Source: Myxococcaceae bacterium
GTDB lineage: Bacteria > Myxococcota > Myxococcia > Myxococcales > Myxococcaceae
Length of the DNA: 64,000 nt
NCBI GenBank assembly: GCA_019694575.1
Contig: JAIBBR010000006.1
Coordinates: 16,512 to 80,511 of the forward strand
Reading direction: 5' to 3'
How positions within the stretch are numbered: the stretch's first letter is position 1; each line of letters begins with the position of its first letter. Under the pieces are notes generated by a model, which was not told the DNA's origin, ran no database searches, and saw only the letters and a program-made list of their open reading frames with translations. Made by a program: the position numbers and the translations under genes. Positions 55,402 through 63,979 of this stretch are shown here, piece by piece.

Positions 55402-57942
55402 CTATTGCTTGACGACGTCGTTGTTGCTGCGCGTCAAGGTGCCCACTTCGTACACCGCTTCACCCACGAAAGCGTAGAGCGTGAAGCGCTGGCGCGTCGG
55501 CTGCGACACCGGGCCGCCGTCACGCAAGCTGGACGTGGGAGTCAGAAACTCCACCGGGCCTTCACGCACGAAGAGCCGGCTGGGCCGGCCTTTCCACGGC
55601 GCGGCGCCCCCCGCGAGCGTCACTTCGTGCCAGGGCATCGGCAGGGTCAAGTTGCCGCTCAGGTCTTTATTTACCAATTCGAGCTTGCCGTCGGGCGTGG
55701 TGGTCTGCTCCCAATATGCGACGTAGAGACCGTCGTTGGTGAGCGCCACCGGCCAGCCGCCCAAGTTTTCGTAGTCAACCACTTGCAGCCGCGTGCCACC
55801 GTCTGCCAGCAGCGGCTCAACCAACTTGAAGCCGCCGGGCAAGGTGAAGATTTCGCCGTCGCGGTAACCCACGCGGCCCAAACCGCCACGGGGGTTGTCC
55901 ATCCACACCTCGACTGGCTCGCCCGTGCCCAACACAATGGGCTCGGCGTTACCGCGAATCGGAGTGCCGCTCATTGAGAACGCGTACAAATTGCGCGCAG
56001 TGACGAGGTAGCCGCGCAACCGGTCGACGCCGTTGGTGGCCAGCGCTGAACGCTCTATCGCCAGCGAACGAATGGGCGACGAAGGTTCAGGCGTCAGCAC
56101 CGGCACCGCGTTGCCCAACTGCCCCGGCACCACTGTGCTCTTCGGCGACGGCAAAAAATAAAGGCTGTCGTCGGCGCTCGCCACCAGCGAGAGCACACCA
56201 CCGTCTAAGCCCGTCAGTGCTTCTCCGAAGTACGGGCCTTGCGCCCGGTCGCCGCGGGCGGTGAGCAACGTCGGCCCAAAGGTGAGCCCCAAAGCCGCGT
56301 TACCGCCGTCACCTGCGCTTTCAGCGAAGCGCGCCACGTCACCGGTAGAAAGCAGAAACCACCCCTGCCGTCCTCCCAAAACACCTTGCACGGTGACGTC
56401 ATCACCCAGCGTCACTTGCGAAAAAGCGTTGACGTCGACACGCGCCAAACCATTTTGCGAATAGTCGGCAAATACACCCACTTCGGTGAGCGCCGTGAGG
56501 CGGCTGCCGCCGAGGGCAAAGCCTGCATCTGAAGGCACCGTGACTTCGCCCACTGCGAATGGCGTACGGTCGAGAAACACCGGCTTCAAAGCGCCCAGCG
56601 ACGTACCGCTCCACACTTGCCCGTGCACGCCACCGACGGTGAGCCGGTCGCCCTGTGTTTGGTCAACCACGGGCCGCGAGAGCAAGTCACCCCGTTTTTT
56701 GAAGCGACTCACTTCTGACAACGCGAACGGCGCGGGCAAGGTGCTGGCCTGGCAAGCGCGCGAAGGGTCTACCGCGAGCGAGCCCACCACGCGGGTAAGC
56801 GAAAACCCTTGGTCAGCAATGGCACACCACACATCGACCGCGGCACCGGCGTTGCTCACGGTGGGCGTGAAGCCGACGATGACGCCCGAAGGACACGGAG
56901 CGCAGTCGTTCCACAGCCGCTTCAACGACACCGCGTTGCCTTCGCGAGACATGGTCCACACCGAGAGCGCATGGGCAGGCGCGCGCGCGGGGTTTACACC
57001 GCCGTCGGCGAATTGCTCCAAATGCACATATGACGCAGCCCACATCGAGCCGGTTGAGTCATGACGCAACAAAGGCTTCGCCAACGCCACCGACTGCGGC
57101 GGCAAGGGGCCAAACGCTTCGCTGTTCAATTTGTCGACGGTGAGCGGCCCCGGCACCCACGGCGCGGCTCGGCCATAAAAACCGTCGGCGGCGAGAAAGA
57201 GCGGGAAAAACTGCGGCCGGCGAAGCACCCAGCGCATGTCGAGCGGCTCGACCGTTTCACCCGCGTCAGTCGACAGCACCCCGTACGTCACTTGGGGCAC
57301 ACCGAAGCCCGACCTCAAAAGCATGCCGAAACTCGCCGGAGCCGACACATTCGCGCGCAACACGCCCACCACCGGCGAGCCGTCGTCTTGGTTCGAAGCC
57401 ACGCGCAGCGACAAACCGACATTCGTGGGCTGGGCCGGCGTTTCGCCCGCGGCTACCAACGTGCCGTCAGCGCGCACCAAACCCACCCGCTGTGCTTCAC
57501 CCACCGCTTGCTGGTACATCGCAAAAACCACTGCCTGGCTGTCGAAAACCAACTGCTCACTCTCAGCGGGAACCTGCGGCACGGCTCTCATGGCGCCCGA
57601 GTGCTCGTGAATTAAAAACGAAGAACCGCCCGCCTTCACCCAACCCACCGTCGACGAATCATTGAGCGCGCTGGTGGTTTGCGCCGCGCTCTCGCGCAAC
57701 ACGAGCGGGTGAATAAGGGCGCCCCCGTCGAACACGGGCAGCGACGCTGGGCCTTCGAATTGCGGCCCTTCGTATTGAAAGCGCTGGCACACGCCGTTGA
57801 CGTTGCACACTTCGCCCGGAGCGCATTGCGCCGAATCGTTGGCCCGCACGTCACACGGAAAAGCGTTGCCTTTGTCGGTGAGCAACTGCGTGCAGGCCAC
57901 GCCGAGCAGCGCCGCCCCCAAAAGACTCTGCCAGCCTTTCAT
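55402..57942 (-). CDS. Large lipoprotein, paralogue of the 58807-61497 gene
   Basis: From ATG at 57942 the protein is 846 residues. The lipoprotein signal is MKGWQSLLGAALLGVAC. A Cys motif resembling an EGF module follows (FPCDVRANDSAQCAPGEVCN). The rest is beta-rich, with no enzyme motif, and looks like a propeller or repeated beta domain. Its start overlaps the upstream CsgG-like gene (ATGA). The 896-residue protein at 58807-61497 has a similar layout and similar neighbours, so this is one half of a duplicated pair. The location between dnaN and recF is unusual. Confidence 0.65.
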   Translation of the reverse strand: MKGWQSLLGAALLGVACTQLLTDKGNAFPCDVRANDSAQCAPGEVCNVNGVCQRFQYEGPQFEGPASLPVFDGGALIHPLVLRESAAQTTSALNDSSTVGWVKAGGSSFLIHEHSGAMRAVPQVPAESEQLVFDSQAVVFAMYQQAVGEAQRVGLVRADGTLVAAGETPAQPTNVGLSLRVASNQDDGSPVVGVLRANVSAPASFGMLLRSGFGVPQVTYGVLSTDAGETVEPLDMRWVLRRPQFFPLFLAADGFYGRAAPWVPGPLTVDKLNSEAFGPLPPQSVALAKPLLRHDSTGSMWAASYVHLEQFADGGVNPARAPAHALSVWTMSREGNAVSLKRLWNDCAPCPSGVIVGFTPTVSNAGAAVDVWCAIADQGFSLTRVVGSLAVDPSRACQASTLPAPFALSEVSRFKKRGDLLSRPVVDQTQGDRLTVGGVHGQVWSGTSLGALKPVFLDRTPFAVGEVTVPSDAGFALGGSRLTALTEVGVFADYSQNGLARVDVNAFSQVTLGDDVTVQGVLGGRQGWFLLSTGDVARFAESAGDGGNAALGLTFGPTLLTARGDRAQGPYFGEALTGLDGGVLSLVASADDSLYFLPSPKSTVVPGQLGNAVPVLTPEPSSPIRSLAIERSALATNGVDRLRGYLVTARNLYAFSMSGTPIRGNAEPIVLGTGEPVEVWMDNPRGGLGRVGYRDGEIFTLPGGFKLVEPLLADGGTRLQVVDYENLGGWPVALTNDGLYVAYWEQTTTPDGKLELVNKDLSGNLTLPMPWHEVTLAGGAAPWKGRPSRLFVREGPVEFLTPTSSLRDGGPVSQPTRQRFTLYAFVGEAVYEVGTLTRSNNDVVKQ

Positions 57943-58796
57943 GGCCACCCCCCCACCAGGGCAACACCTTGCGTGCTCGGCACCACGCGAAGCGATACGC
58001 GCGGCCCCGCCTCGAGTGGAGGCATCAAGTACACGCCGAGCACTGCCAGCGCGGCGCCTGCTGCGAGCAAGCCAATAGAAATTGATTTTTGCGACGAAAT
58101 GTCACCGTTTTGCTGCAAGTAAAAACCACGCGACTTGAGGCTGGTGCCGGTGCAGCGTTGCCCCTCAACCGCGCCCGCAGGGCACAGCTCTTCATTGAGC
58201 ACCGCTTGCCGTGAAAGCGCCAGCATGCCCAACACGCCGCCGGCAAGAAGGCTCGCGCTGCCGGCCGAAATGAGCGCAATCGGCAACACGCGAGAAGGCG
58301 GTGGCGGCAAGGGAGACCCCGTCGCTTCGGCCGCGATGTACGGCACCAAGGCTTGCAACGTTTCTAGGTTTTTGGCGATGCGCGCGCTGCGGGCCACCGC
58401 CTGGCCCTTCTGCGAATCAACGCATTGGAGCAGCAACTGGTACGCGCCGCCCACCGCCGACAGCTGGCCCGAGAGAACGAAGCGCGCCTTCAACGCGTCG
58501 CCAAGGCTGCTCGCGCAGGCGGTGGAGTCGCTGTCACACAAGCCGTAGAGCTGTTTCTGTCGCTCGGCGCCCAGCAGCGACTGCATGTCTTTCGACGACA
58601 CCACGTCAAAAAGCCCACGCGAGGCCAACGCGTCGACCACCGCGTCGGTGAGCGCGGCCGCTTCGGCGCTCGACACCCCTTGCGCGGCGATGTCTTGCAC
58701 CAAAAGCCGCGGTTTTTCTTTCAAGGCCGCGCCGTCGGCCGCGTGCGCCGCCACCGCCCAACCAACCGCCAGCCAAACCCATTTGAGCGTCTTCAA
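57939..58796 (-). CDS. CsgG/FlgO-like exported protein, pair B
   Basis: TTG at 58796 is chosen because it has GAGGT upstream and gives a clear signal (MKTLKWVWLAVGWAVAAHA). The 285-residue protein shares with its paralogue the block LLVQDIAAQG, FDVVSSKDMQSLLGAERQKQ, FVLSGQLSAVG and the Pro-rich joint LPPPPSRVLP before a membrane helix (IALISAGSASLLAGGVLGML). The shape is that of CsgG/FlgO-type proteins, which form or assist outer-membrane channels. The start lies 10 bases after the upstream lipoprotein gene. Identity of the family is moderate. Confidence 0.6.
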   Translation of the reverse strand: MKTLKWVWLAVGWAVAAHAADGAALKEKPRLLVQDIAAQGVSSAEAAALTDAVVDALASRGLFDVVSSKDMQSLLGAERQKQLYGLCDSDSTACASSLGDALKARFVLSGQLSAVGGAYQLLLQCVDSQKGQAVARSARIAKNLETLQALVPYIAAEATGSPLPPPPSRVLPIALISAGSASLLAGGVLGMLALSRQAVLNEELCPAGAVEGQRCTGTSLKSRGFYLQQNGDISSQKSISIGLLAAGAALAVLGVYLMPPLEAGPRVSLRVVPSTQGVALVGGWP

Positions 58797-58806
58797 AAAA
58801 GTGACC

Positions 58807-61497
58807 TCACTGGCAAGAAGAAATGGGTACGCGCCAGTAGTCACCCCAACGGCCGAAAACCCATAGCTCGCGGGTGCCGGGAAAAATTCGACCATTTTTG
58901 AGCACGCCGGGCCTTGAAAACAGCGGCAGGGCCCACGCGCCGGTGCCGTCGCCCTGTGGCGCCAAGGCATAGAGGTTTTCTTCGTCAATCATGAACACCT
59001 GACCGCAGTACTGCACGTACGCCTGCGCGGTGCCCTTCAACGCCGCCCCAGGCTCTGCCAACTTGAGGCCGCTTGGCAGCGAGTAAATGGTGCCGCTGCT
59101 GGTACCCACGCGGCTCTGCCCCGTCGGCGTCACCCACACATCGCGCACGAAGTCGGGGAAAGCGAGGTGGCTCGGCTGTGCCTGCCAGCGGCCTTGCGCG
59201 TTTTCGCTGACGCGAAAAATATCGGTGCGCGTAGCCGCCCACACTTGGGGAGAAAACCCGCCGTCAGACAATTCAGCCAGCGAGATGATGTCGCTGCCCG
59301 GCGACGGCACGAGCAGAGGGGCTATTTCGGTGAAGCCTCCGTCGGGCATCACCGGCCCGAGCAGCAATTGGTCTTTCGAAGAGACCAAAATCACGTCGCC
59401 TTTGGAGCGACGCACCCGCGTGGCGTGTACCGGCTCTCCGAAGTCAGCGGCCGAAATATTCAATTTGCCGACGATGCGAATGTCGGGGAAGCCCTGGTCA
59501 AAATTCACGTCCATCACGTTGCGTGAACTGGTAATCGCCTTGAGCGCGAAGCCTTCGACCTTCGCCATCGCTGACTGGGGGCTGCCGGCAAGAACGGGGT
59601 TCGCGTAAAACTGGCCGTCGGTCGCCCGCTGACCAATGACAGACGACGACAGCGCGACTTGACCCAACCCGGGTATTTCGAAAAAGAGCGTCGGTGTTTG
59701 GTCGAGTACCCACGGCGAAGCATTCGCCACGTCGGGGCCTGCCACCACGTTTGCACCCAACGCGCCAGGCGGGTTTACATAGCGGCCAAAGCCACCCGCC
59801 ATCACCACCGGTGTCACCGGGCGTTGCAATTTTGTCGTGCTCTGCCGTTGGTCTCCGACAATCGACGGCTCGGTGCGCGCGCCATAGACGACTGACGCAC
59901 CCTCCAATTCCAAACGCTGGCAGGTGTTTTCATTGGTGCTCGACGCCGAGGGCACCAGCCGCGACCACACGCGCTGCCCCCCTGGCCGCTCGCACGCCAC
60001 GTCGAAGCCAAGCTGCGCGCCAACCCGCACGGGCACGAAGTCGACCAAATTTTCAAAATCTTCACAGGGTCTGCGGCACTGCACTTCGAACGTTTCATTG
60101 CCCACAGCGTTGGGCATGCCCGAGCACGCCGTCGCGCTGCTCGAGAGGTCAGTCACTTTGAGCGTCGTCTCGTTGCGGTTAATGCCGTCTTGCTCCTCGC
60201 GAATGTCCCATTGCACCGCGGCCAAAAGACCGTCGGCGCCCAGGCGAATTTCGCCCGTTTGCACGCCGCTGCCTCCTCCGTCGACGTAGCGCCCCCAACA
60301 AGCGTCACGACACGACACTTGCATCACGTTGCCTGGGCTGGCGCTCATGTCGAGGCACGGGCACCTGTCTGGGGCCACCTGCACCAATGAAATGGCGCAC
60401 AGGTTGGCCTGCATGCCGCCTGACGACACCCCAGGGCGAATCGGCACTCCCACCACGTCGAGAAAGCGGTAGCTGTCACCGACATATTCGCCCAGTGACG
60501 TCGCGGTGCCCGTCAACAGCCACGCGCCTGAACCGTCGGGAGCAAACGCCATCGCCCGCTCGGGCCTGGGGTTGAAGTCGTCAATCAACAACGGCAACAA
60601 CCGCAGCTCGCTGACCCGCAGCGGCCCCTTTTCACTGGGGCCCAACGTTTCGTTGGCAAACGACTTCACCGCCACGATGCCGCCGTCAAAACCGTCGAGC
60701 CATTGCAACCCACCATCGCGAAAAAACCAGGCGCCGTTCATGCCCACCGCGAATTGCTCACCCACGCCTTGGCCCGAGAAAGCGGTTGAGGTGATGACCG
60801 GCCGGTCACCGCTGCCTGAGCGACGAATGAAGACATAGCCGCCACCGTCGGCCTTTTGCACCACCACCGCGTTGGCGCGCGCTTGAGGCACCGCGAAAAT
60901 TCCCTTTAGGGTGCCCGGCGGCAAGAATGAGCCCGTCGCCGTCACCGTACCGGTGCCTCCCCCAAGGTCGGTCAGCTTTTCACCCGCCGGGTCGACGCAC
61001 TGGTTTTGAAAGCCACAGCGCCAACCGTCGGTGCAGTCTAAGTCGCCTTGTGCATCGCCATAACGGCACGCAATTGGGCCGGCGCCCGCCAGGGGGTGAC
61101 ACACGCCTTCAAAGCCGCAACGCCAACCGTTGGCACATTCGCCCCCGTCAGCACAGCCAATGGCCGCGCCGGCGTCACGGTCGTGGCAGTACCCGTCAGC
61201 CGCGCAAAACCAACCGTCGCTGCAAGGGTGCTCATTGTCACAGCGAAAGGCGCTCGACTTGATTTCGGGCTTGCAGCCGCAAAGCAGCAACAGCGCTAGA
61301 GCGCCGAACAGGATACCGGACCGTCGCGAGGGTGCTGAGACCGAAGCGAGGCGGGCGCCCGAGGAAGGAGCACCGGAGGCGTGCCGTTGGGCACGTCGAG
61401 GAGCGGACTGACGAGGCCGCACGCCGCAGCGAGAGGATCGGCAGCCGCAGTAGGTCGGGTAAACTGTTCGGCGCTCTAGCCCCCCTATGCGCTTCAT
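58807..61497 (-). CDS. Large Cys-rich lipoprotein with an element inserted in its signal peptide region
   Basis: Now 896 residues. The start ATG at 61497 overlaps the upstream stop (ATGA), and the first codons read MKRIGGL. A 176-base element with a CTAG duplication then follows in frame (61300-61479, 180 bases), coding about 60 basic residues, and the hydrophobic end LFGALALLLLCGC follows. Without the element the signal would be MKRIGGLALLLLCGC, a short and normal lipoprotein signal. The mature protein begins CKPEIKSSAFRCDNEHPCSD and has Cys motifs (WFCAADGYC, WRCGFEGVC, WRCGFQNQC) before a long beta-rich part like its paralogue. Whether the lengthened protein is still exported is unknown. 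Confidence 0.7.
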   Translation of the reverse strand: MKRIGGLERRTVYPTYCGCRSSRCGVRPRQSAPRRAQRHASGAPSSGARLASVSAPSRRSGILFGALALLLLCGCKPEIKSSAFRCDNEHPCSDGWFCAADGYCHDRDAGAAIGCADGGECANGWRCGFEGVCHPLAGAGPIACRYGDAQGDLDCTDGWRCGFQNQCVDPAGEKLTDLGGGTGTVTATGSFLPPGTLKGIFAVPQARANAVVVQKADGGGYVFIRRSGSGDRPVITSTAFSGQGVGEQFAVGMNGAWFFRDGGLQWLDGFDGGIVAVKSFANETLGPSEKGPLRVSELRLLPLLIDDFNPRPERAMAFAPDGSGAWLLTGTATSLGEYVGDSYRFLDVVGVPIRPGVSSGGMQANLCAISLVQVAPDRCPCLDMSASPGNVMQVSCRDACWGRYVDGGGSGVQTGEIRLGADGLLAAVQWDIREEQDGINRNETTLKVTDLSSSATACSGMPNAVGNETFEVQCRRPCEDFENLVDFVPVRVGAQLGFDVACERPGGQRVWSRLVPSASSTNENTCQRLELEGASVVYGARTEPSIVGDQRQSTTKLQRPVTPVVMAGGFGRYVNPPGALGANVVAGPDVANASPWVLDQTPTLFFEIPGLGQVALSSSVIGQRATDGQFYANPVLAGSPQSAMAKVEGFALKAITSSRNVMDVNFDQGFPDIRIVGKLNISAADFGEPVHATRVRRSKGDVILVSSKDQLLLGPVMPDGGFTEIAPLLVPSPGSDIISLAELSDGGFSPQVWAATRTDIFRVSENAQGRWQAQPSHLAFPDFVRDVWVTPTGQSRVGTSSGTIYSLPSGLKLAEPGAALKGTAQAYVQYCGQVFMIDEENLYALAPQGDGTGAWALPLFSRPGVLKNGRIFPGTRELWVFGRWGDYWRVPISSCQ
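61296..61479. mobile_element. MITE-like element inserted in a lipoprotein gene
   Basis: The element 61300-61475 is flanked by CTAG (61296-61299 and 61476-61479), read as a 4-base target duplication. Its ends are inverted repeats: AGCGCCGAACAG is perfect, and the match extends to 23 bases with three mismatches (inner TACC and GACC also shared). It is 176 bases long. With the extra CTAG it adds 180 bases, exactly 60 codons, so the host frame is kept. No transposase is inside. It differs in sequence from the element at 38327-38486, but has the same size class and the same CTAG border. Confidence 0.8.
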
Positions 61498-62300
61498 GGA
61501 AACACCCCCACCAACGCCGCCCCGCTCGCGGTCGGCACCAGCGCCACACCGCTGCTGGGTGAACCCGAGTCAGACGGCATCACCACGATGCCCGCTGCAA
61601 TCAACGCCGCGCCCGCCCCCATCGCCGCGAGTGAAATGACTTTGTTGATGCCAATCACGTCGGCCCGCTGCTGGTAGCTGTTTTGAAAACCCAACACCCC
61701 GGGGCGTTCTCCCACCGACTCGATTTCACCTTTGAGCCGGCTCTCGTCAGAAATCGCCACCAGGCCCCACACCCCGCCAAAGATGACCGCGGCTGAACCT
61801 GCGCCGAGCAATGAATAAGGCAATAACCGCGAGGGCGGCGGAGGCAACGGGGTCGCCGTCGCTTCAGCCGAGGCGAAGGCCAACCCCTGCTGCAAAGCGC
61901 CCAAGCTGGCGGCGATGCGGGTTGAGCGCGCCAACGGCTGCGCCTTGCGCGTGTCGAGCGTGCTGAGTGTCATTTGAAACGCGTCGCCCAGTTTCGCCAC
62001 GGTGCCGCTGAGCACGAATTGCGCGCCCATCGCCCCCGACAGCTCTGCCAGACACGAGGTCGACTCTTCAGAGCAGCCCATCAACTGCTTCTGCCGCTCC
62101 ACTCCCATCAGCGTGGTCATGTCGCGTTGAGAGATGACTTCGAAGAAGCCGCGCCGCGCCACTTCGGCCGTCAACGCTTCGGTCAAAGGCCCGGTGACCA
62201 AGGCGTCGACGCCCGCGCCGGGCGAAAGGTCGAGCACCACCAGTTTAGGCTTGTCTGCGCTGACAGCCACGGCCGCGAGCAACACATAAGGTAAGAGCAC
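61494..62300 (-). CDS. CsgG/FlgO-like exported protein, pair A
   Basis: A 268-residue protein from a GTG start at 62300, with hydrophobic start MLLPYVLLAAVAVSA. It shares with its paralogue at 57939-58796 the blocks FFEVISQRDMTTLMGVERQK, FVLSGTVAKLG and LPPPPSRLLP, followed by a membrane helix (YSLLGAGSAAVIFGGVWGLV). It should be an envelope protein that may help place or open its partner lipoprotein. It overlaps the partner gene start (ATGA). It lies 66 bases after dnaN on the same strand, so it may be transcribed with dnaN. Confidence 0.6.
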   Translation of the reverse strand: MLLPYVLLAAVAVSADKPKLVVLDLSPGAGVDALVTGPLTEALTAEVARRGFFEVISQRDMTTLMGVERQKQLMGCSEESTSCLAELSGAMGAQFVLSGTVAKLGDAFQMTLSTLDTRKAQPLARSTRIAASLGALQQGLAFASAEATATPLPPPPSRLLPYSLLGAGSAAVIFGGVWGLVAISDESRLKGEIESVGERPGVLGFQNSYQQRADVIGINKVISLAAMGAGAALIAAGIVVMPSDSGSPSSGVALVPTASGAALVGVFP

Positions 62301-62366
62301 GGGCGAGAACGTAGCGTATGCACGCCGTAGCCCTAATTTAAGTTTCGCTTCGAAGTGGCCAGGCTT

Positions 62367-63473
62367 TTAGACGCGCATCGGCATGACGACTGCCGTGTAC
62401 GAGCGGTCATTGGGAGCGTGAATCACCCCAGGGCTGTGCTCATCACCCATTTCGAGCACCACTTCATCGGTGTCCATCACGCTTAAAACATCAATCAAGT
62501 AGCGCGCGTTGAAGCCGACAGTGAGCGCGGCGCCTGTGTACTTCACGTCGATATCGTCTTTGGCTTCACCCAAGTCAGGGTTGTTGGCGGTGACGCGCAA
62601 TTGGTTGTCAGCCAACGACACTTTGACCGCGTTCGATTTTTCAGCCGAGAGCAGCGAAATACGCTTCAAACCTTCTAAGAAGCGGGCGCGCACCAAGGTA
62701 ATTTGCTTCTCACCGTCTTTGGGAATGACGCGTTGGTACTCGGGGAACTGCCCGTCGATAAGCCGCATTACCATCGACAGGCCGGGCTTCTTGAAGAGCG
62801 CAGAATTTTCAGCGAAGCCGAGCGAGCATTCAGCTTCGGGCGCTTCGTCGAGCAGGCGCTTCAACTCGAGCAAACCCTTGCGGGGAATGATGACCCCACC
62901 CTTCAGCTTGAAGTCGCCGTCGAGCTGGCGTTCTACCAAGGCCAAGCGGTGACCGTCGGTGGCCACCATGCGCACTTTGCCGTCTTCGCGCGGCTCAAAG
63001 AAAACACCGTTCAAAATGTAGCGTGTCTCGTCGGTCGAAATGGCGAACGACGTCTTTTTAACCATTTCTAAAAGGGTGCCCCCCACCGTCTTCACCAACT
63101 GCCCCGTTTCTTCTTTGGGCAACTTGGGAAACTCTTCGGGCGCCATGCCCACGATTTTGTAGTTGGCAGAACCCGAGGTGATTTCGGCGTAGTTGTTGGG
63201 CAGCTTCTTAATCGTCACCTGCGCTTCGGGCAGGTTGCTCACGATGTCGAAGACATATTTCGCCGACAAGGTGACCGCGCCGGGCTTCATCACTTCAGCG
63301 GGGTGGTCGCTGACAATGCCGATGTCCAAGTCGAACGCGGTGACGCTCACACCTTGCTTGGTGGCGGTGACCAACACGTTTTGCAAAATGGGCATCGTCG
63401 CCTTGCGCTCGACGATACCTTGCGCTCGGTGAAGGGCTTTCTTCAGCTCATCGGCGGCGATGCGAAATTCCAT
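62367..63473 (-). CDS. dnaN: DnaN, DNA polymerase III beta sliding clamp
   Basis: A 368-residue protein, the normal clamp length, with typical blocks: MEFRIAADELKKALHRAQGI, TMPILQNVLVTA, DGHRLALVERQL, LIDGQFPEYQRVIP and a C-terminal VMPMRV. The ring-shaped dimer holds the polymerase on DNA and recruits repair proteins. dnaN is usually next to dnaA or recF. Here neither is adjacent. The gene before it on the same strand is a small lipoprotein gene, and four genes lie between it and recF. The ATG at 63473 is well supported by the family's conserved start. Confidence 0.97.
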   Translation of the reverse strand: MEFRIAADELKKALHRAQGIVERKATMPILQNVLVTATKQGVSVTAFDLDIGIVSDHPAEVMKPGAVTLSAKYVFDIVSNLPEAQVTIKKLPNNYAEITSGSANYKIVGMAPEEFPKLPKEETGQLVKTVGGTLLEMVKKTSFAISTDETRYILNGVFFEPREDGKVRMVATDGHRLALVERQLDGDFKLKGGVIIPRKGLLELKRLLDEAPEAECSLGFAENSALFKKPGLSMVMRLIDGQFPEYQRVIPKDGEKQITLVRARFLEGLKRISLLSAEKSNAVKVSLADNQLRVTANNPDLGEAKDDIDVKYTGAALTVGFNARYLIDVLSVMDTDEVVLEMGDEHSPGVIHAPNDRSYTAVVMPMRV

Positions 63474-63529
63474 GGCGCATGCGGTCTAGTCCGCGATGTG
63501 CGCAGGGGCAAGCAACCAATGCACCCAAA

Positions 63530-63592
63530 GGCGCTCTCTCAGCCCCTCGAAGTTTAGAAACACCATGAACATCGAGCCGTTGAGAGAGCGCC
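63530..63592. repeat. Hairpin-forming inverted repeat upstream of dnaN
   Basis: The arms GGCGCTCTCTCA (63530-63541) and TGAGAGAGCGCC (63581-63592) are perfect; extended to 21 bases they match at 18 positions, with a loop of 21 bases. It lies 57 to 119 bases before the dnaN start and after the lipoprotein gene stop, so it could end the lipoprotein transcript or regulate dnaN. No DnaA boxes (TTATCCACA type) were seen in 63474-63712. Confidence 0.5.
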
Positions 63593-63712
63593 CGAATGCA
63601 ACTCGGGACGCTCGCTGGCGGTGCGCCCCTTGCCAGCCGAAGGGTGGAGAAGGTCATGGAGAGATGGAGGTACCCCATGGGCCTCAGCGCGAAGTGTGGC
63701 TTAAGGTTTTGG

Positions 63713-63979
63713 CTAACGGCCTCCGGTGCAGTGCCCATCGAGACTGACGTGGTACAAGAGCCGGTCTTGTGGTTCGGGTCGGTTGAATTGGCGAATCAAG
63801 TCTTGTTCTTTTTTAAGCTTGGGTTTGTCGTCGTCTCCGTCGGCATGAAGCAAGTCAGCCGGCGTCATCACCCCTTGCCGTTGACTCACCGCGTCCGTCC
63901 CCTCCTCTTCTTCGAGCGGCCCTCCGCACCCCGTCAACGCCCACGCCAGCACCACAGCCCCCAGCAGCGTCTTCATCAT
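63713..63979 (-). CDS. Small lipoprotein before dnaN
   Basis: An 88-residue protein with lipoprotein signal MMKTLLGAVVLAWALTGC. GGGAG lies 6 bases before the ATG at 63979. The mature part is acidic (GGPLEEEEGTDAVSQRQG, LHADGDDDKPKLKKEQDL) and ends CTGGR. No family is recognised. The gene is the last before the right edge and lies on the same strand as dnaN, with 239 bases between. Confidence 0.65.
   Translation of the reverse strand: MMKTLLGAVVLAWALTGCGGPLEEEEGTDAVSQRQGVMTPADLLHADGDDDKPKLKKEQDLIRQFNRPEPQDRLLYHVSLDGHCTGGR

Noticed and set aside
63474..63712. Possible replication origin beside dnaN
   Set aside because: No DnaA-box-like TTATCCACA sites or AT-rich unwinding region were seen, and dnaA is not in the window.
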